From: Metallyticus violacea
Taxonomy: Eukaryota; Arthropoda; Insecta; Mantodea; Metallyticidae
Direction: 5' to 3'
DNA: 64,000 nt
Assembly (NCBI GenBank): GCA_030762175.1
Contig: CM060833.1
Span: 6,575,001-6,639,000, forward strand
The position numbers were made by a program, and so were the translations under genes. Shown piece by piece: positions 54,540 through 64,000 of the stretch; the stretch's first letter is position 1, and each line of letters starts with the position of its first letter. The notes below the pieces were generated by a model. The model was given only the letters and a program-made list of their open reading frames with translations. It ran no database searches and was not told the DNA's origin.

Positions 54540-54870
54540 TAGAGAAAGTAAAGAAAGAGGGTTGGGAGAGAAATTAAACAAAGAATTGATGATATGGAAA
54601 GACAGGAGATATCAGGCAGTTTCAGTAGTAAAAAGTATTGAGGGTTTATAAGGGTGTTAGAGGAAATATCGGGTAGAGAGAATTATGTGGATGAAGGTGA
54701 CAGGTGGTCAAGGGAGGGAATCGCATGGGCCCGGACAGGGATAGTGAACAAGGGAAGGTTTAAATACAGAGGAATGTCCGATGTGTGGAATGCAAGACAG
54801 TTACTGACATGCAATTGTGGAATGTGGAGAAACTAAAGAAATGAGAGCAAAACTTTGGATTTAGCAGTGA
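54540..54870 (+). mobile_element. LINE-like C-terminal fragment
   Basis: Frames read EEISGRENYVDEGDRW, ARTGIVNKGRFKYRGMSD and, one frame over, a Cys-His-like VCGMQDSYWHAIVECGE, resembling the C-terminal zinc-finger end of insect LINE polyproteins. No RT seen. Confidence 0.42.
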
Positions 54871-55219
54871 GATAACTTACCATTAGAGATAAGGGGAATA
54901 TGAAAACAAGGCAGAAAATCTTGGAGTTTGGGAATTGTTTAGGAAAGGTTAAAAGAAAACGGTTGAAGAAAATAAGTGAGAAATGAGGAACCAAATCAGG
55001 CAGAAACATAATTTAAGTTGGGTTTTGATTGAGTTAATTTTAAAATGTAATTTGTCTGATAGTTGAGTAACTGCAAGGTTGAAACTATTGGGTCACTTGG
55101 TTACACAGCAACTCAGGAAGATTTACTAAGAGTGACTATGGTTGTATATTCTTGTATGATTGAGTGATTGTAAAATTGTACTGTGGAAGCTTGTTGTATT
55201 ATTAAGTGGAAATAAATTC

Positions 55220-55255
55220 ACACACACACACACACACAAAAATAAAATAATAATT

Positions 55256-55290
<35 letters not shown>
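55220..55290. repeat. (CA)9 and (AT)n microsatellites
   Basis: CA run at 55220-55237 and an AT run of about 31 bp at 55260-55290, separated by an A-rich spacer. Confidence 0.93.
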
Positions 55291-55300
<10 letters not shown>

Positions 55301-55439
55301 TAAGTCACGGTAAAAATGATACACACGCAAAGCTGAATTCAATAAATGTTTTGCCCCTACCCTGTCCAGTTATCCCCCATTTCAGACTTGAGCTAACTCA
55401 CTTTGATCAGAAATTTAACTACTCTCCTTACCTGCCAGC

Positions 55440-56258
55440 AGAGCCCTCTGTTCGATCTTGTTTATATCTATAATACTCCTATAAAGTTTCGTGAACTCCC
55501 TCGGGCCGCAGACCACTACTTGAGAACCGCTGTTGTATGTAAATTATGAATAAAAATATCTGCACTAGATTCCCTAGTCGATTCTTTTGTGAAAAAAAAC
55601 AAAAACAAGTTGATCAGTATAATTTCCCTCCGTGGTTAGGGTTGCATGTCGGCAGTGAGACCCACTCCACTTGGCATATTACAAATACGAAATATTTGGT
55701 GCGGAAGTCAAACAGACACTTTTAAAACCTCTCTCCCTTTCTCTAAAAAAGTTTACAAATTAAAGCTCATGCCAGAGAACTGCCGGATTTTTGTAACCTA
55801 TTTTCTCGACGCACAGAGATAATAAACTTGGTTCCGGTCAACGCTAAGTCATTTTATTGAAAAGCACGAAACGCCACAACAATGGCTGTAAATATAAATT
55901 TAAAGTGGAAGGCTTTGTTGCCTTGAATACAATGCTGTAACATATTACAACGCTTAATGCAAAATTCCTTCTCTTCTAACCGTCACCCATGAGGTGTTTT
56001 AACATTTGTCATCCCAGCCTTTTGTTCCATGTTACATTAAATGGCCTCATATTTTATATAACAAGCCCTGTATCGCGCGTCCTATGCCGGCCATAGGCTG
56101 CACCAGAATCTGGGTCTGCCCGAGAAAAATACATTTCCTGCCAAAAAATAAAAAATAAATAAGGAGTAATATCGCTGAGTGAATAAAATATAAACAGATT
56201 TTTCTTGTAATGTATTAAAACCTAATTAAATAAAAATAATAGTTCATTTTCTGCATAC
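55440..56258. other. Intergenic, nothing recognised
   Basis: AT-rich. The first 100 bp before it (55340-55440) resemble the C-rich stretches at 32.1 and 34.6 kb. Confidence 0.4.
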
Positions 56259-56374
56259 CAGGGTGGGTCGTAGGTCACAAAAACCTCATCTCGTGTCACA
56301 CCTTATCTGTTACGTAAATAATTGCAGCTGTATCTAAAAAATGGTTAGGCCGGAAACTTATGGACCTACCCTCG
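56259..56374 (+). mobile_element. Miniature deletion derivative of mariner family M
   Basis: Joins the 5' leader (CACCTTATCTGTTACGTAAA, TAATTGCAGCTGTA) directly to the 3' ITR (GGTTAGGCCGGAAACTTATG, then GACCTACCCTCG and TA). About 116 bp versus 1.2 kb in the full copy: a MITE-like form. Confidence 0.82.
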
Positions 56375-56759
56375 TACTTTTCGAGTTGTTCTCTTGTCAA
56401 AGCATTGATATTGTTTTTGCCGGTAAGTACGTTTTGTCCCAACAAGAAACTGAATTCCTACTTTGCAACTTCGACTAATTTCAAATTATGAGCTCTCGTA
56501 TAATCCAGACACCGATATTATTGGAATATTTTATATAGCAACAGAATTAAATTACACTCTAGTTTCAATATTTTAAGCAAAACATTTCATTCTTCGCTGA
56601 ATTTCAAATATAGAGATTAGTATATAGTTTTCTTTGAGCTTTGAAAACAGGAACTACAGAAATTGAAAGTCATCTAAAAATTTATTTAATTTCTGTTGTT
56701 TATCATCGTAATCAAAATCTCCTACTTATATTAAAGAAGTCATAATTCATTACAAATGT

Positions 56760-56785
56760 TATATATATATATATATATATATATA
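56760..56785. repeat. (TA)13 microsatellite
   Basis: 26 bp of TA. Confidence 0.93.
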
Positions 56786-56924
56786 ATGAAGCCACCAAAT
56801 GTTGTATATATTAGGCTGCCTGTCTCAGCACGCCCCGAAGTTCAGTTGTTGTGGACGAAGAGAGAACAATTTGCAAATGTGCAAAGCATTTCTCCTCGGC
56901 TGGAATGCACAAGAATGCCACACA

Positions 56925-57830
56925 GAGCTACGGTAAACACTGGGTGCGAGAAACAGTGGCGAGATGAACAGAGACCTTGAAACGAATGTCGACAGTCGAT
57001 CTGTCGCGCAGTGGGTGTCCTGTTTCCGCGGACAAGAAGGTGTGGGTGACGGTGGCGGAACAGTGTTTATTCCATGATAAGCGCTGGACACTTGTGGAAT
57101 TAGAATAGCAAACTGGAATTCCGGCCAAAACATGCGCCGCATTTTACGGGAGGGCCTGAACATGCGGGAAATGTGTGCAAAGTGGGTGCCACATCAATTA
57201 GCGAGGTACACAAGTGAACTCGCTACGAAACATGGCGCGAGATTTCAGGAAGAAGGGGATAGATACCATGTGAATCGCATCAAACTTGGGCAAGGGCATA
57301 TAAACCAGAACTCAAGCAACAGTCCAGTAAATGTCGTCACTCTGCGAGATAAAGTTTGGCAACGACGAGGAAATTCAGGCAGCTGTCCACGAGTGGTGGC
57401 GTAATACCTAAACAATGATTTCATGACGTCATAATGAAGATGGAAATATTGAACATTGTTTCATAATAAATAATAATAAACCGCCATGGGTGGCCGAGGT
57501 GGTTAAGGCGTGCACTCGTGAGCACGAAGTCTGGTGTTCGATTCCCGCCAGGACAGTCCTTCCTGACTAAGGCCTTTCCCAGGTTTTCCTCAGTCCTCAT
57601 AAATGGGAAATACCGGAAAGATACCCTAAACTTAGACCTAAAAATCTCCCTTCAATTAAAAAAAAAAATCTTGCACAGTTATTATATCATCTTATGTATC
57701 ATCCGTGTCCTCTGTGATGCCTCAATAATTAAAGCGGGCGTTAAACACTATTCGAATAAAATAATGCAATGAATAAGGTAAAAAAACTACTATTGTAAAT
57801 GTTTTCCGAACGTCCCTCATGTATGCACTG
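56925..57830 (+). mobile_element. Mariner-like element split by a SINE (family T3, copy 2)
   Basis: MRRILREGLNMREMCAKWVP starts at 57132, the HTH end of a mariner transposase. The 3' flank continues to 57479 and resumes at 57773 with AAAAACTACTATTGTAAATG, the same end as the 10.3-kb element. The 5' end was not located; stops are present. Confidence 0.65.
57480..57769 (+). mobile_element. tRNA-derived SINE, family A, full length
   Basis: Head CGCCATGGGTGGCCGAGGTG, box B GTGTTCGATTCC, body through CATAAATGGGAAATACCGGA to the tail AAAGCGGGCGTTAAACACTA. Inserted in the T3 mariner tail. Confidence 0.88.
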
Positions 57831-57893
57831 AAAACGAACCGTAGGATTCAGCGCTTGTACTAACAGATTTAAGGATGAGGCATGGAATATATA

Positions 57894-58467
57894 CAGAGGG
57901 TACCAAAAAATATATACACACTTCAAGCAAAGAAAAAACTGTGTTAACATAACAAAACTGAATTCATACAAACAGAAAATGATGAGCACTAATCATCTTA
58001 GACTTTTACAGTTACAACAGTTGCTCAAAATGTCCACCATCGACGTCGATACACTTCTGAGTACGTTGAACTACTGATTGAGTAACGTTTGCGAAAGTGT
58101 CCTCAGCACATGCCGTTTCAATTTCTTCCCGAAGTGCTGTCAGTGTTGCTGGTTTTCTACGGTATACAACATTCTTAAGAGTTCACCATAGGTAGAAGTT
58201 CAACGGCGGTTCTTTTCTGTACACGTCTCCATTGCCTTTGTACTTTAACAACTTTCTCGGTTTTCCAATACCACTTCAAAATTGCTTTCCGCTGTTCAAA
58301 CGATAATCTTGGCTCCATTTTGTTGTAGCAACGCTATCATAACGTAATGTGAGTCACATCTGTTTACAGAACATCATACTACACATCTGTTGTTTTTCGG
58401 TTCAACTTTGAAATGTATTAAATAGATATCTACTGTGAAAGTGTGTATACATTTTTGGCACCCTCGG
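57894..58467 (-). mobile_element. Non-autonomous DNA transposon (family T5, copy 2)
   Basis: Inverted ends GAGGGTACCAAAAAATATAT and CATTTTTGGCACCCTC, about 574 bp, TA-flanked. The minus strand carries the same N-to-C joint as copy 1 (RTAVELLP at the junction). Frameshifted. Confidence 0.8.
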
Positions 58468-58479
58468 TATAATTAATAG

Positions 58480-59220
58480 TACATTAATTTAATTAAAATC
58501 ATATACATTATTAGTCTCAATGATGTTATTTTTATTGTGAAAAAAGTTTAAAATTACAGAGTTATTTTGTGCTATATTTAACATTAATTAGGTTTTCCAT
58601 TAATTTTGAAATCCCGTATGACAGCTTACTTTATACAAAAAGCCACGCTGCATTTGATCCAGTCAATGAGACCTACAGTTTCAAGATTTTATAGTTTATG
58701 TTTCTCTAAGGGAAAAAAAAAATCACCCGTTTATAAAAACAACAAAATATAGAATGACGCTTTAAAATAATATCCTGTTTATTTATCAATTAGACATAAA
58801 CCATAATTTTTCTAAATGCTCATATCATGTAAATAAGTAATTGCATTTACTATGTCTTGTAGCCCCAAGGGTCTACCTATTTAATTTTATGTAAATATGA
58901 TTAAGGGTATCCAAAATAAATTATTACACTACGGGGGAAAAAATCTATCATAGCAAAATTTTTGGTAATTTTTAAATTCAACTTAAATTTTGAGTGGAAT
59001 TATGTTTTTGTAATATTGGTAAATGTGGTTCATTATTTTTTGGATGCGTTAGCTACAGTTTGAACGCCTGACCCCTTCTTATCTCCACGTTATAGGCTAA
59101 CAATGTTCTATCGCACTTGAGGGTGTTACCGCGCTAAACACGATGTTTTATGCTTTATCGCGTCACTTCCTGGCGCTCTTTCTGTTTGGAACGAACAACA
59201 ATGTTTAGTTTCTCACTTTG
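58480..59220. other. Intergenic, possible 5' part of the Tc1 remnant
   Basis: AT-rich to 59030, then a more mixed stretch (GTTATAGGCTAACAATG) that may be the Tc1 leader. No ITR recognised. Confidence 0.35.
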
Positions 59221-59229
59221 TCACAACAT

Positions 59230-60060
59230 CAGTTGAAATAATGGTTCTGAGAACAGAAGACTTTGCCCTGGCTCCGTTACGCTACAATCATAGACGCGCC
59301 TTATACCATAGCAAGAAACCGAGAAATTCCAGAAGACCTGGATCTGGCAGAAAAAGGAAGACAACGTTCAGAGATGGTCGCTTCCTCGTCTAAGAAACGG
59401 TCAACATGTGCGAGGTGTTAATGTGAGCGAGAGGCCCCGGAGAACAAGGTCAGAACGACCTGCTAGGTCACCACTTCTGGCCACAGAGCAGAGTCGCTCG
59501 TCACCGCGTCCAATGGACTATGCAACAGTGCAGCTGTATGTTGTTCTCGGATAAGTCCAGATTCTCCAGAAGATATGGAAAGAGTCTGGAGACGACCTGG
59601 AAGCAGCTTGCAGAGTGCACATTCTCGGAAAGGCAGAGGTTCCGAAATAGTGTGGGGTATCTCTATGGAGACCCGAACCGATTTAGTGAATATCGAGAAT
59701 AGTGGTGTCAACACTCGTCGCTATATCAATGAGGTTCTCGCCGATAACGTCGTGCCCTATGCTCCATTTGTTGGAGATGAATTCATACTCATGCACGACA
59801 ATGTTCGTCCACGCATAGCGCATATCGTGTCGCAGTATCTTCTCGACATGGGGATCGTTAGATTGAACTTTCCATCTCGCATCCCCGACCTGGGATAGTT
59901 TGGGTAGACCTGTCCCGGAGACTTAACAGGAATTCTGGGTGGCACCCCAAAAGGAATGGAACATTATCGATCAAAGAGACATCAGAACCCTAACCAAACA
60001 TGCTCGGAGGAGTGGTAGCCCTAATTAAGGCTAAAGGGGGCACACCAGATACTGGCCTGT
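59230..60060 (+). mobile_element. Tc1-type transposase remnant
   Basis: FSDKSRFSRRYGKSLETTWK (59550 on, first catalytic Asp after FSD), VWGISMETRTDLVNIE, RYINEVLADNVVPYAPFVGD, FILMHDNVRPRIAHIVSQYL (second Asp in HDN) and PSRIPDLG (59870-59897, where the third acidic residue area begins). The last ~230 residues' frame is open from 59575 to 59898. Broken upstream and downstream. Confidence 0.8.
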
Positions 60061-60309
60061 GTTTTGTTATTTTTTAGGTGTATCAACATCGCTTCTGTTT
60101 TCAACGTTAGTGACATTTAGTGATCAAATATTCCACATAAATGGTAAGTTAAAATTGTCACATGTATATCTTAAGTTTATGAAGGTCTTTGTCTCCAAAT
60201 TGATGAAAACAAGTTCATTAAACTTGTGTCTTTACAAAGAAAAAGTTTTCAACAATGTTATTTCTGGAATTATTTCAAAACTTAACATTTAAATTTCATT
60301 TTAGTAACT

Positions 60310-61330
60310 AGACCCCGAAAGTTGAGGCATTTATTTTTTATTAAAATAGGCAGCCAAAAAGGCGCTTAAAATATGGAAAATAAGTAGTAATATAATTAAA
60401 ATAGACATTTATTAAAAGTGAAAACAGAAAGTTATATCACTCATTATAAATAAAATATATTTAACATACTTAATAATTTCTTTATTAATAATTAAAGTAC
60501 TTAAACTTACTTTTCTTGGTTACAAGCAGCAACAAGTTGTTTTTTCAAGATATGAACTGTCATAGTCAGCCGCTTGTCAGAGAGAACATTTTTCATGGAA
60601 AAAGAACGTTCTACCTCCACTGAAGTGATTGGAGCATATTTAAAACAAGTTATTTCGGAAGAACTCATACCAGCTACAACAGAACAGAACAGAACAGAAC
60701 ATCGTGGAAATGTTGATCAAGACAAAGTAAAGTCTTTTTGAATAGTCCTGGGGAATGAGTAAAAGATGCATAGTGGTTTCTGGTCGAGTTCATTTTCTGT
60801 TTATGCGTTTATAGGGGAATCAGGTTAGTATCTCTCTTACTTCCGTACTGAACACATTGTAGGAAAGGTTTATTGCACAGCTGTACCGCTCTCATCATTC
60901 TCCAGGACTATTCAAAACTACAGTACTTCCCTCATCCTCTCTATTTCCTGGTATTCGTATGCCCGAGGTAACCGTGCGTTCCTTTTACTAATGAAGGTTC
61001 TGATATTTAAATAGTTTAAGTGAATTGTTTGAGGAGAAATTTTTTGATTGCTTGAAAAGAAATAAATGCATAACAAGGTTCTCAATAGATATTTTTGTGA
61101 GGTGAACATGCCATTTAATTTTATAGTTTTTTTTTTTTTTCCACTTCGGTGTATAGAAATTATTTATGTGCTTTTTAAATTGCTTACATAATAGCATAAA
61201 TATCCATAACGATCTAAAACAGGCAAAAAAAAAAATAGTTTAAACTTTAAAATTGGCAAAAGAAAATAACAATAAATTAAAAACTGGCCGTATTAACTGC
61301 AAATGTACGGAAACAGGTTCATTTCTATCT
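60310..61330 (-). mobile_element. hAT-type element 3' part (family hAT-B, copy 2)
   Basis: The minus strand encodes [23 protein letters not shown] sequence near 60540-60620. The right-hand block matches the 15.4- and 62.7-kb copies. An ACAGA repeat sits at 60676-60705. It lacks an internal ~100-bp stretch kept in copy 3. Confidence 0.68.
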
Positions 61331-61334
61331 GACT

Positions 61335-62690
61335 TAAGTATGCACACCCAGATGGGAGATAAATCCGGGTTCTGTTAGTAACTATTGTATATAGTTAATT
61401 GAAATTGTTTCCTCCCAAACAAAACAAAAACCCATGTTAGTTGTTTATCTCTATCGTGGTGATGGTTTCATACATTCAGGCGCAAGCTATCGCTATTAAA
61501 ACAGTGTTCGAAAACAGAGCTTCAAAACGCTGTACAAAAAATGTAAAATAGACCTGCAGTTTGTAAGGAAAGATATGACGTTACATTCTGGAATGAAACA
61601 GCAAGTGCATTCATATTTTCCTCTTGCGAAACTTCGCGAATGCGGACTGAAATTCCTGATTAAATAAAGCACGCCACAATTCAAAAGATTCTAGGCAGCC
61701 TCGCATGATTTAGGAAGTTACATATTTAAACAGTCTGCAGTGGAAAATCTTGCCCCTCTTGATCCTGCTTTACTAACGTTTTGTAAGTCGCGGAGGAGAG
61801 AATCGGCAAAAGGAACGAAAAAGGAGACTTTTTTATTCTTTTTTTAAGAAAGGGAAGGGTAAAAAAGGGGAAAGCTGTTAAAGAAAAGGAATCCTTTGCT
61901 TTTTTAACTGTCTAGAGGTAGGAACAACAAAAATACCTTACTTCACGTTTACCCTTTCTTAAAGATTAGGAAAGTTCTAGGAACGGAAGGCTTTATGGAA
62001 TGTCGTAAAAGTCAGTCAGGGCTTTTAATATGGTTGAAGTGATTTCATGTTAACCCTTTAATTATAACAGAGGTGTTAAAGAACTCATTACAGGAGGCTC
62101 TGTAAATGATACAGTCGTTAAACCATAGTTGGCGTACTAGCGGTTCTGTAATGTGACGATATCTCTAACCGACTTGCTCTGTGATCCCCGTGCACAAAAT
62201 AGGTCCTTATATTTGCAACGGAAAAAATATCACTTATAATAGTTACTAAAAATGAAGTTTACACATATATTTCGAAATAATTCAGAAATAACATTGTTGC
62301 AAATATCCTAGTTTTAAAGATTAACACTTTAATGCACTTGTAATACATCGATTTGCACTTTTTTTAGACAATGGCCTTCATAAACAAATGACGTACACTT
62401 CTTGTCAATTTCAGACGCCAAAGAAACAATAAATAAACAAAAAACACATCGCTTACTTGAATCTCTGTCTCCATATATCAGATATGTCCTCCACAATTGC
62501 ACGTCCATCCCGAAGAATGGAGTTATATAATAAAAACGAAACAAATAAACAAAAACTGTCCTCAATCTTGCACAGTACTATTTTAGAATTCCGAAATATC
62601 CAACTTAACATAGCGCTCGGGTATTTGGATCTGCATTTGAACATGTTTTATTAAGGTACTACAAGGCATGACGAGCCAGTGTGTGGCCGA
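61335..62690. other. Spacer between the hAT-B copies, nothing recognised
   Basis: AT-rich with a purine-rich patch (61790-61900). No motif. Confidence 0.4.
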
Positions 62691-62696
62691 ACATTA

Positions 62697-63650
62697 TCAT
62701 CAGAGCCCGGGAGTTCAGGCATTTATTTTGGTTAAAATAGACAAACAAAAACGCACGCAAATATGCAGTAAATATATGAAAATAGGCAGTAATATAATTA
62801 AAATAATTAAAATATGCATCTATTAAACATAAAAACAGAGAGTAATATTACTCATTTTCAATGAAAATCGTTATTTAAAATACTTAATAATTTCTTTATC
62901 ATATAATTAAAGTACTTAAGCTTACTTTTCTTGTTTTTTCAAGGTACCAACTGTCATAGTCAGCCACTTGTCAGAGAGAACATTTTTCATCATGAAAAAA
63001 GAACGTTCTACTTCCACTAAAGTGATTGGAGCATATTTAAAACAAGTTATTTTGGAAGAACTCATACCAGTTACAACAGAACATTCACCTTTCAGGATAT
63101 GATGGAAATGTTGATCAAGACAAAGTAAATTAGTTTTGAATAGTCCTGGCGAATGAGCAAAAGATGCGCAGTGGTTTCTGGAGTTCGTTTTCTGTTTATG
63201 CGTTTACAGAGGAATCAGGTGAGTATCTCTCTTACTTCCGTATGAACACATTGTAGGGACGGTTTATTACACAGCTGTACCGCTCTCATCTTTCTCGCCT
63301 GCAATTGTTTGTTACATTTATGCAGCTGAGAAGTTACTCCAACCACAAATTTCCTATAATTATCTCGCGCAGATGAATACAAGGTCATTCTCTAGGACTA
63401 TTAAAAAGTACAGTACTTCCCTTCGTCTCTTTTCCTGGTATTCACATACCCGAGGTAATCGTGCGTTACTTTAACTAATGAAAGTTATCCTATTTAAAGA
63501 GTTTGAGTGAATTGTTTAAGGAGAAAGTTTTTGATTGCTTGAAAAGATATAAATGTATAAGATTCCCAATATATATTATTGTGAGGTGAACGAACTGCCA
63601 TTTAATTTTTATGACCTTTTTTCACTTCGATATACTGAAATTCTTTTACA
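62697..63650 (-). mobile_element. hAT-type element 3' part (family hAT-B, copy 3)
   Basis: The presumed 3' terminus CAGAGCCCGGGAGTTCAGGC is at the left. The minus strand reads [20 protein letters not shown] near 62955-63040. Fullest of the three copies but still without an intact transposase. Confidence 0.7.
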
Positions 63651-64000
63651 TTTATAAAATACGTGAATGAAGAACAGAAAAAATTTCTAATGATCAAAAA
63701 CAGGCAAACAGAAGAAAAAGGGGAAAAAACCGACACCATCCACCCCAAATATACCTAAAAATGTTCACTTCTGTGTAACTTAAATATTTCCATCCAGGAC
63801 GAAAAGGTATTTTGCCTAACTTCTGGGCTCTGATTATCATTTTGAAGCTATCACCAACGAATGGAGCAAATATCACCACAAGTTCAACGGGAATTGGGTG
63901 CCCTTCCTCGATGATGCGGGCACAGCGAGCACAAGGCGATAACCCTTCCGTTCTAAACACAGCTTATAATATTTGTTGGTGTGCTTGTAAATTTGATGAA
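63651..64000. other. Right edge, nothing recognised
   Basis: An 88-codon minus frame spans 63694-63960 (CARCARIIEEGHPIPVELVV), but no family was recognised. Confidence 0.35.

Noticed and set aside
63694..63960. 88-codon minus frame at the right edge
   Set aside because: No motif or family recognised, and the surroundings are transposon tails.
1..64000. Prokaryotic systems such as CRISPR, operons or phage defence
   Set aside because: Introns, SINEs, mariner/hAT elements and microsatellites show nuclear eukaryotic DNA; no such structures were seen.

Overview
This is a stretch of AT-rich eukaryotic nuclear DNA, most likely from an insect. It carries one host gene I can reconstruct completely: a 12-exon cytochrome P450 of the CYP4 family on the minus strand. 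The ATG is at 38361 and the stop codon at 824-826. The exons join in frame, through canonical GT-AG introns, into a 507-residue protein with every P450 signature in place. The rest is a thick layer of transposable elements: degenerate mariner/Tc1, hAT and LINE copies and two tRNA-derived SINE families. CYP4C-like P450s together with abundant mariner and tRNA SINEs fit a large-genome insect such as a cockroach or termite. The species is inference, not something the sequence proves.

Layout. 1-823: downstream flank, with a polyadenylation signal (AATAAA on the minus strand, 756-761). 824-38361: the P450 gene. Its 1,524 coding bases are spread over 37.5 kb because introns 1-7, 10 and 11 are filled with repeats. 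Examples are a long-ITR mariner-like element in intron 5, a full-length mariner and a three-layer hAT/SINE/DNA-transposon nest in intron 4, and two diverged copies of a compound AT-rich repeat in introns 1 and 3. 38362-38790: presumed promoter flank with a TATA-like box. 38800-64000: intergenic DNA made of transposon remnants, an unusual degenerate minisatellite with a period of about 21 bp (44150-44897), a small GC-richer island (47935-48095) that no feature explains, a LINE reverse-transcriptase remnant, a Tc1 element with recognisable ends, and two copies of a hAT tail in the same orientation.

The P450 is predicted to be an ER-anchored haem monooxygenase working with NADPH-P450 reductase, probably on fatty acids, hormones or xenobiotics. 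The transposases all contain stops or frameshifts and look inactive, but they share families: one mariner family occurs four times, including a roughly 116-bp deletion derivative. Two non-autonomous copies (24.5 and 57.9 kb) share the same internal deletion junction. Two SINE families occur seven and eight times. I saw no rRNA gene, functional tRNA gene, CRISPR array, operon or other prokaryotic system.
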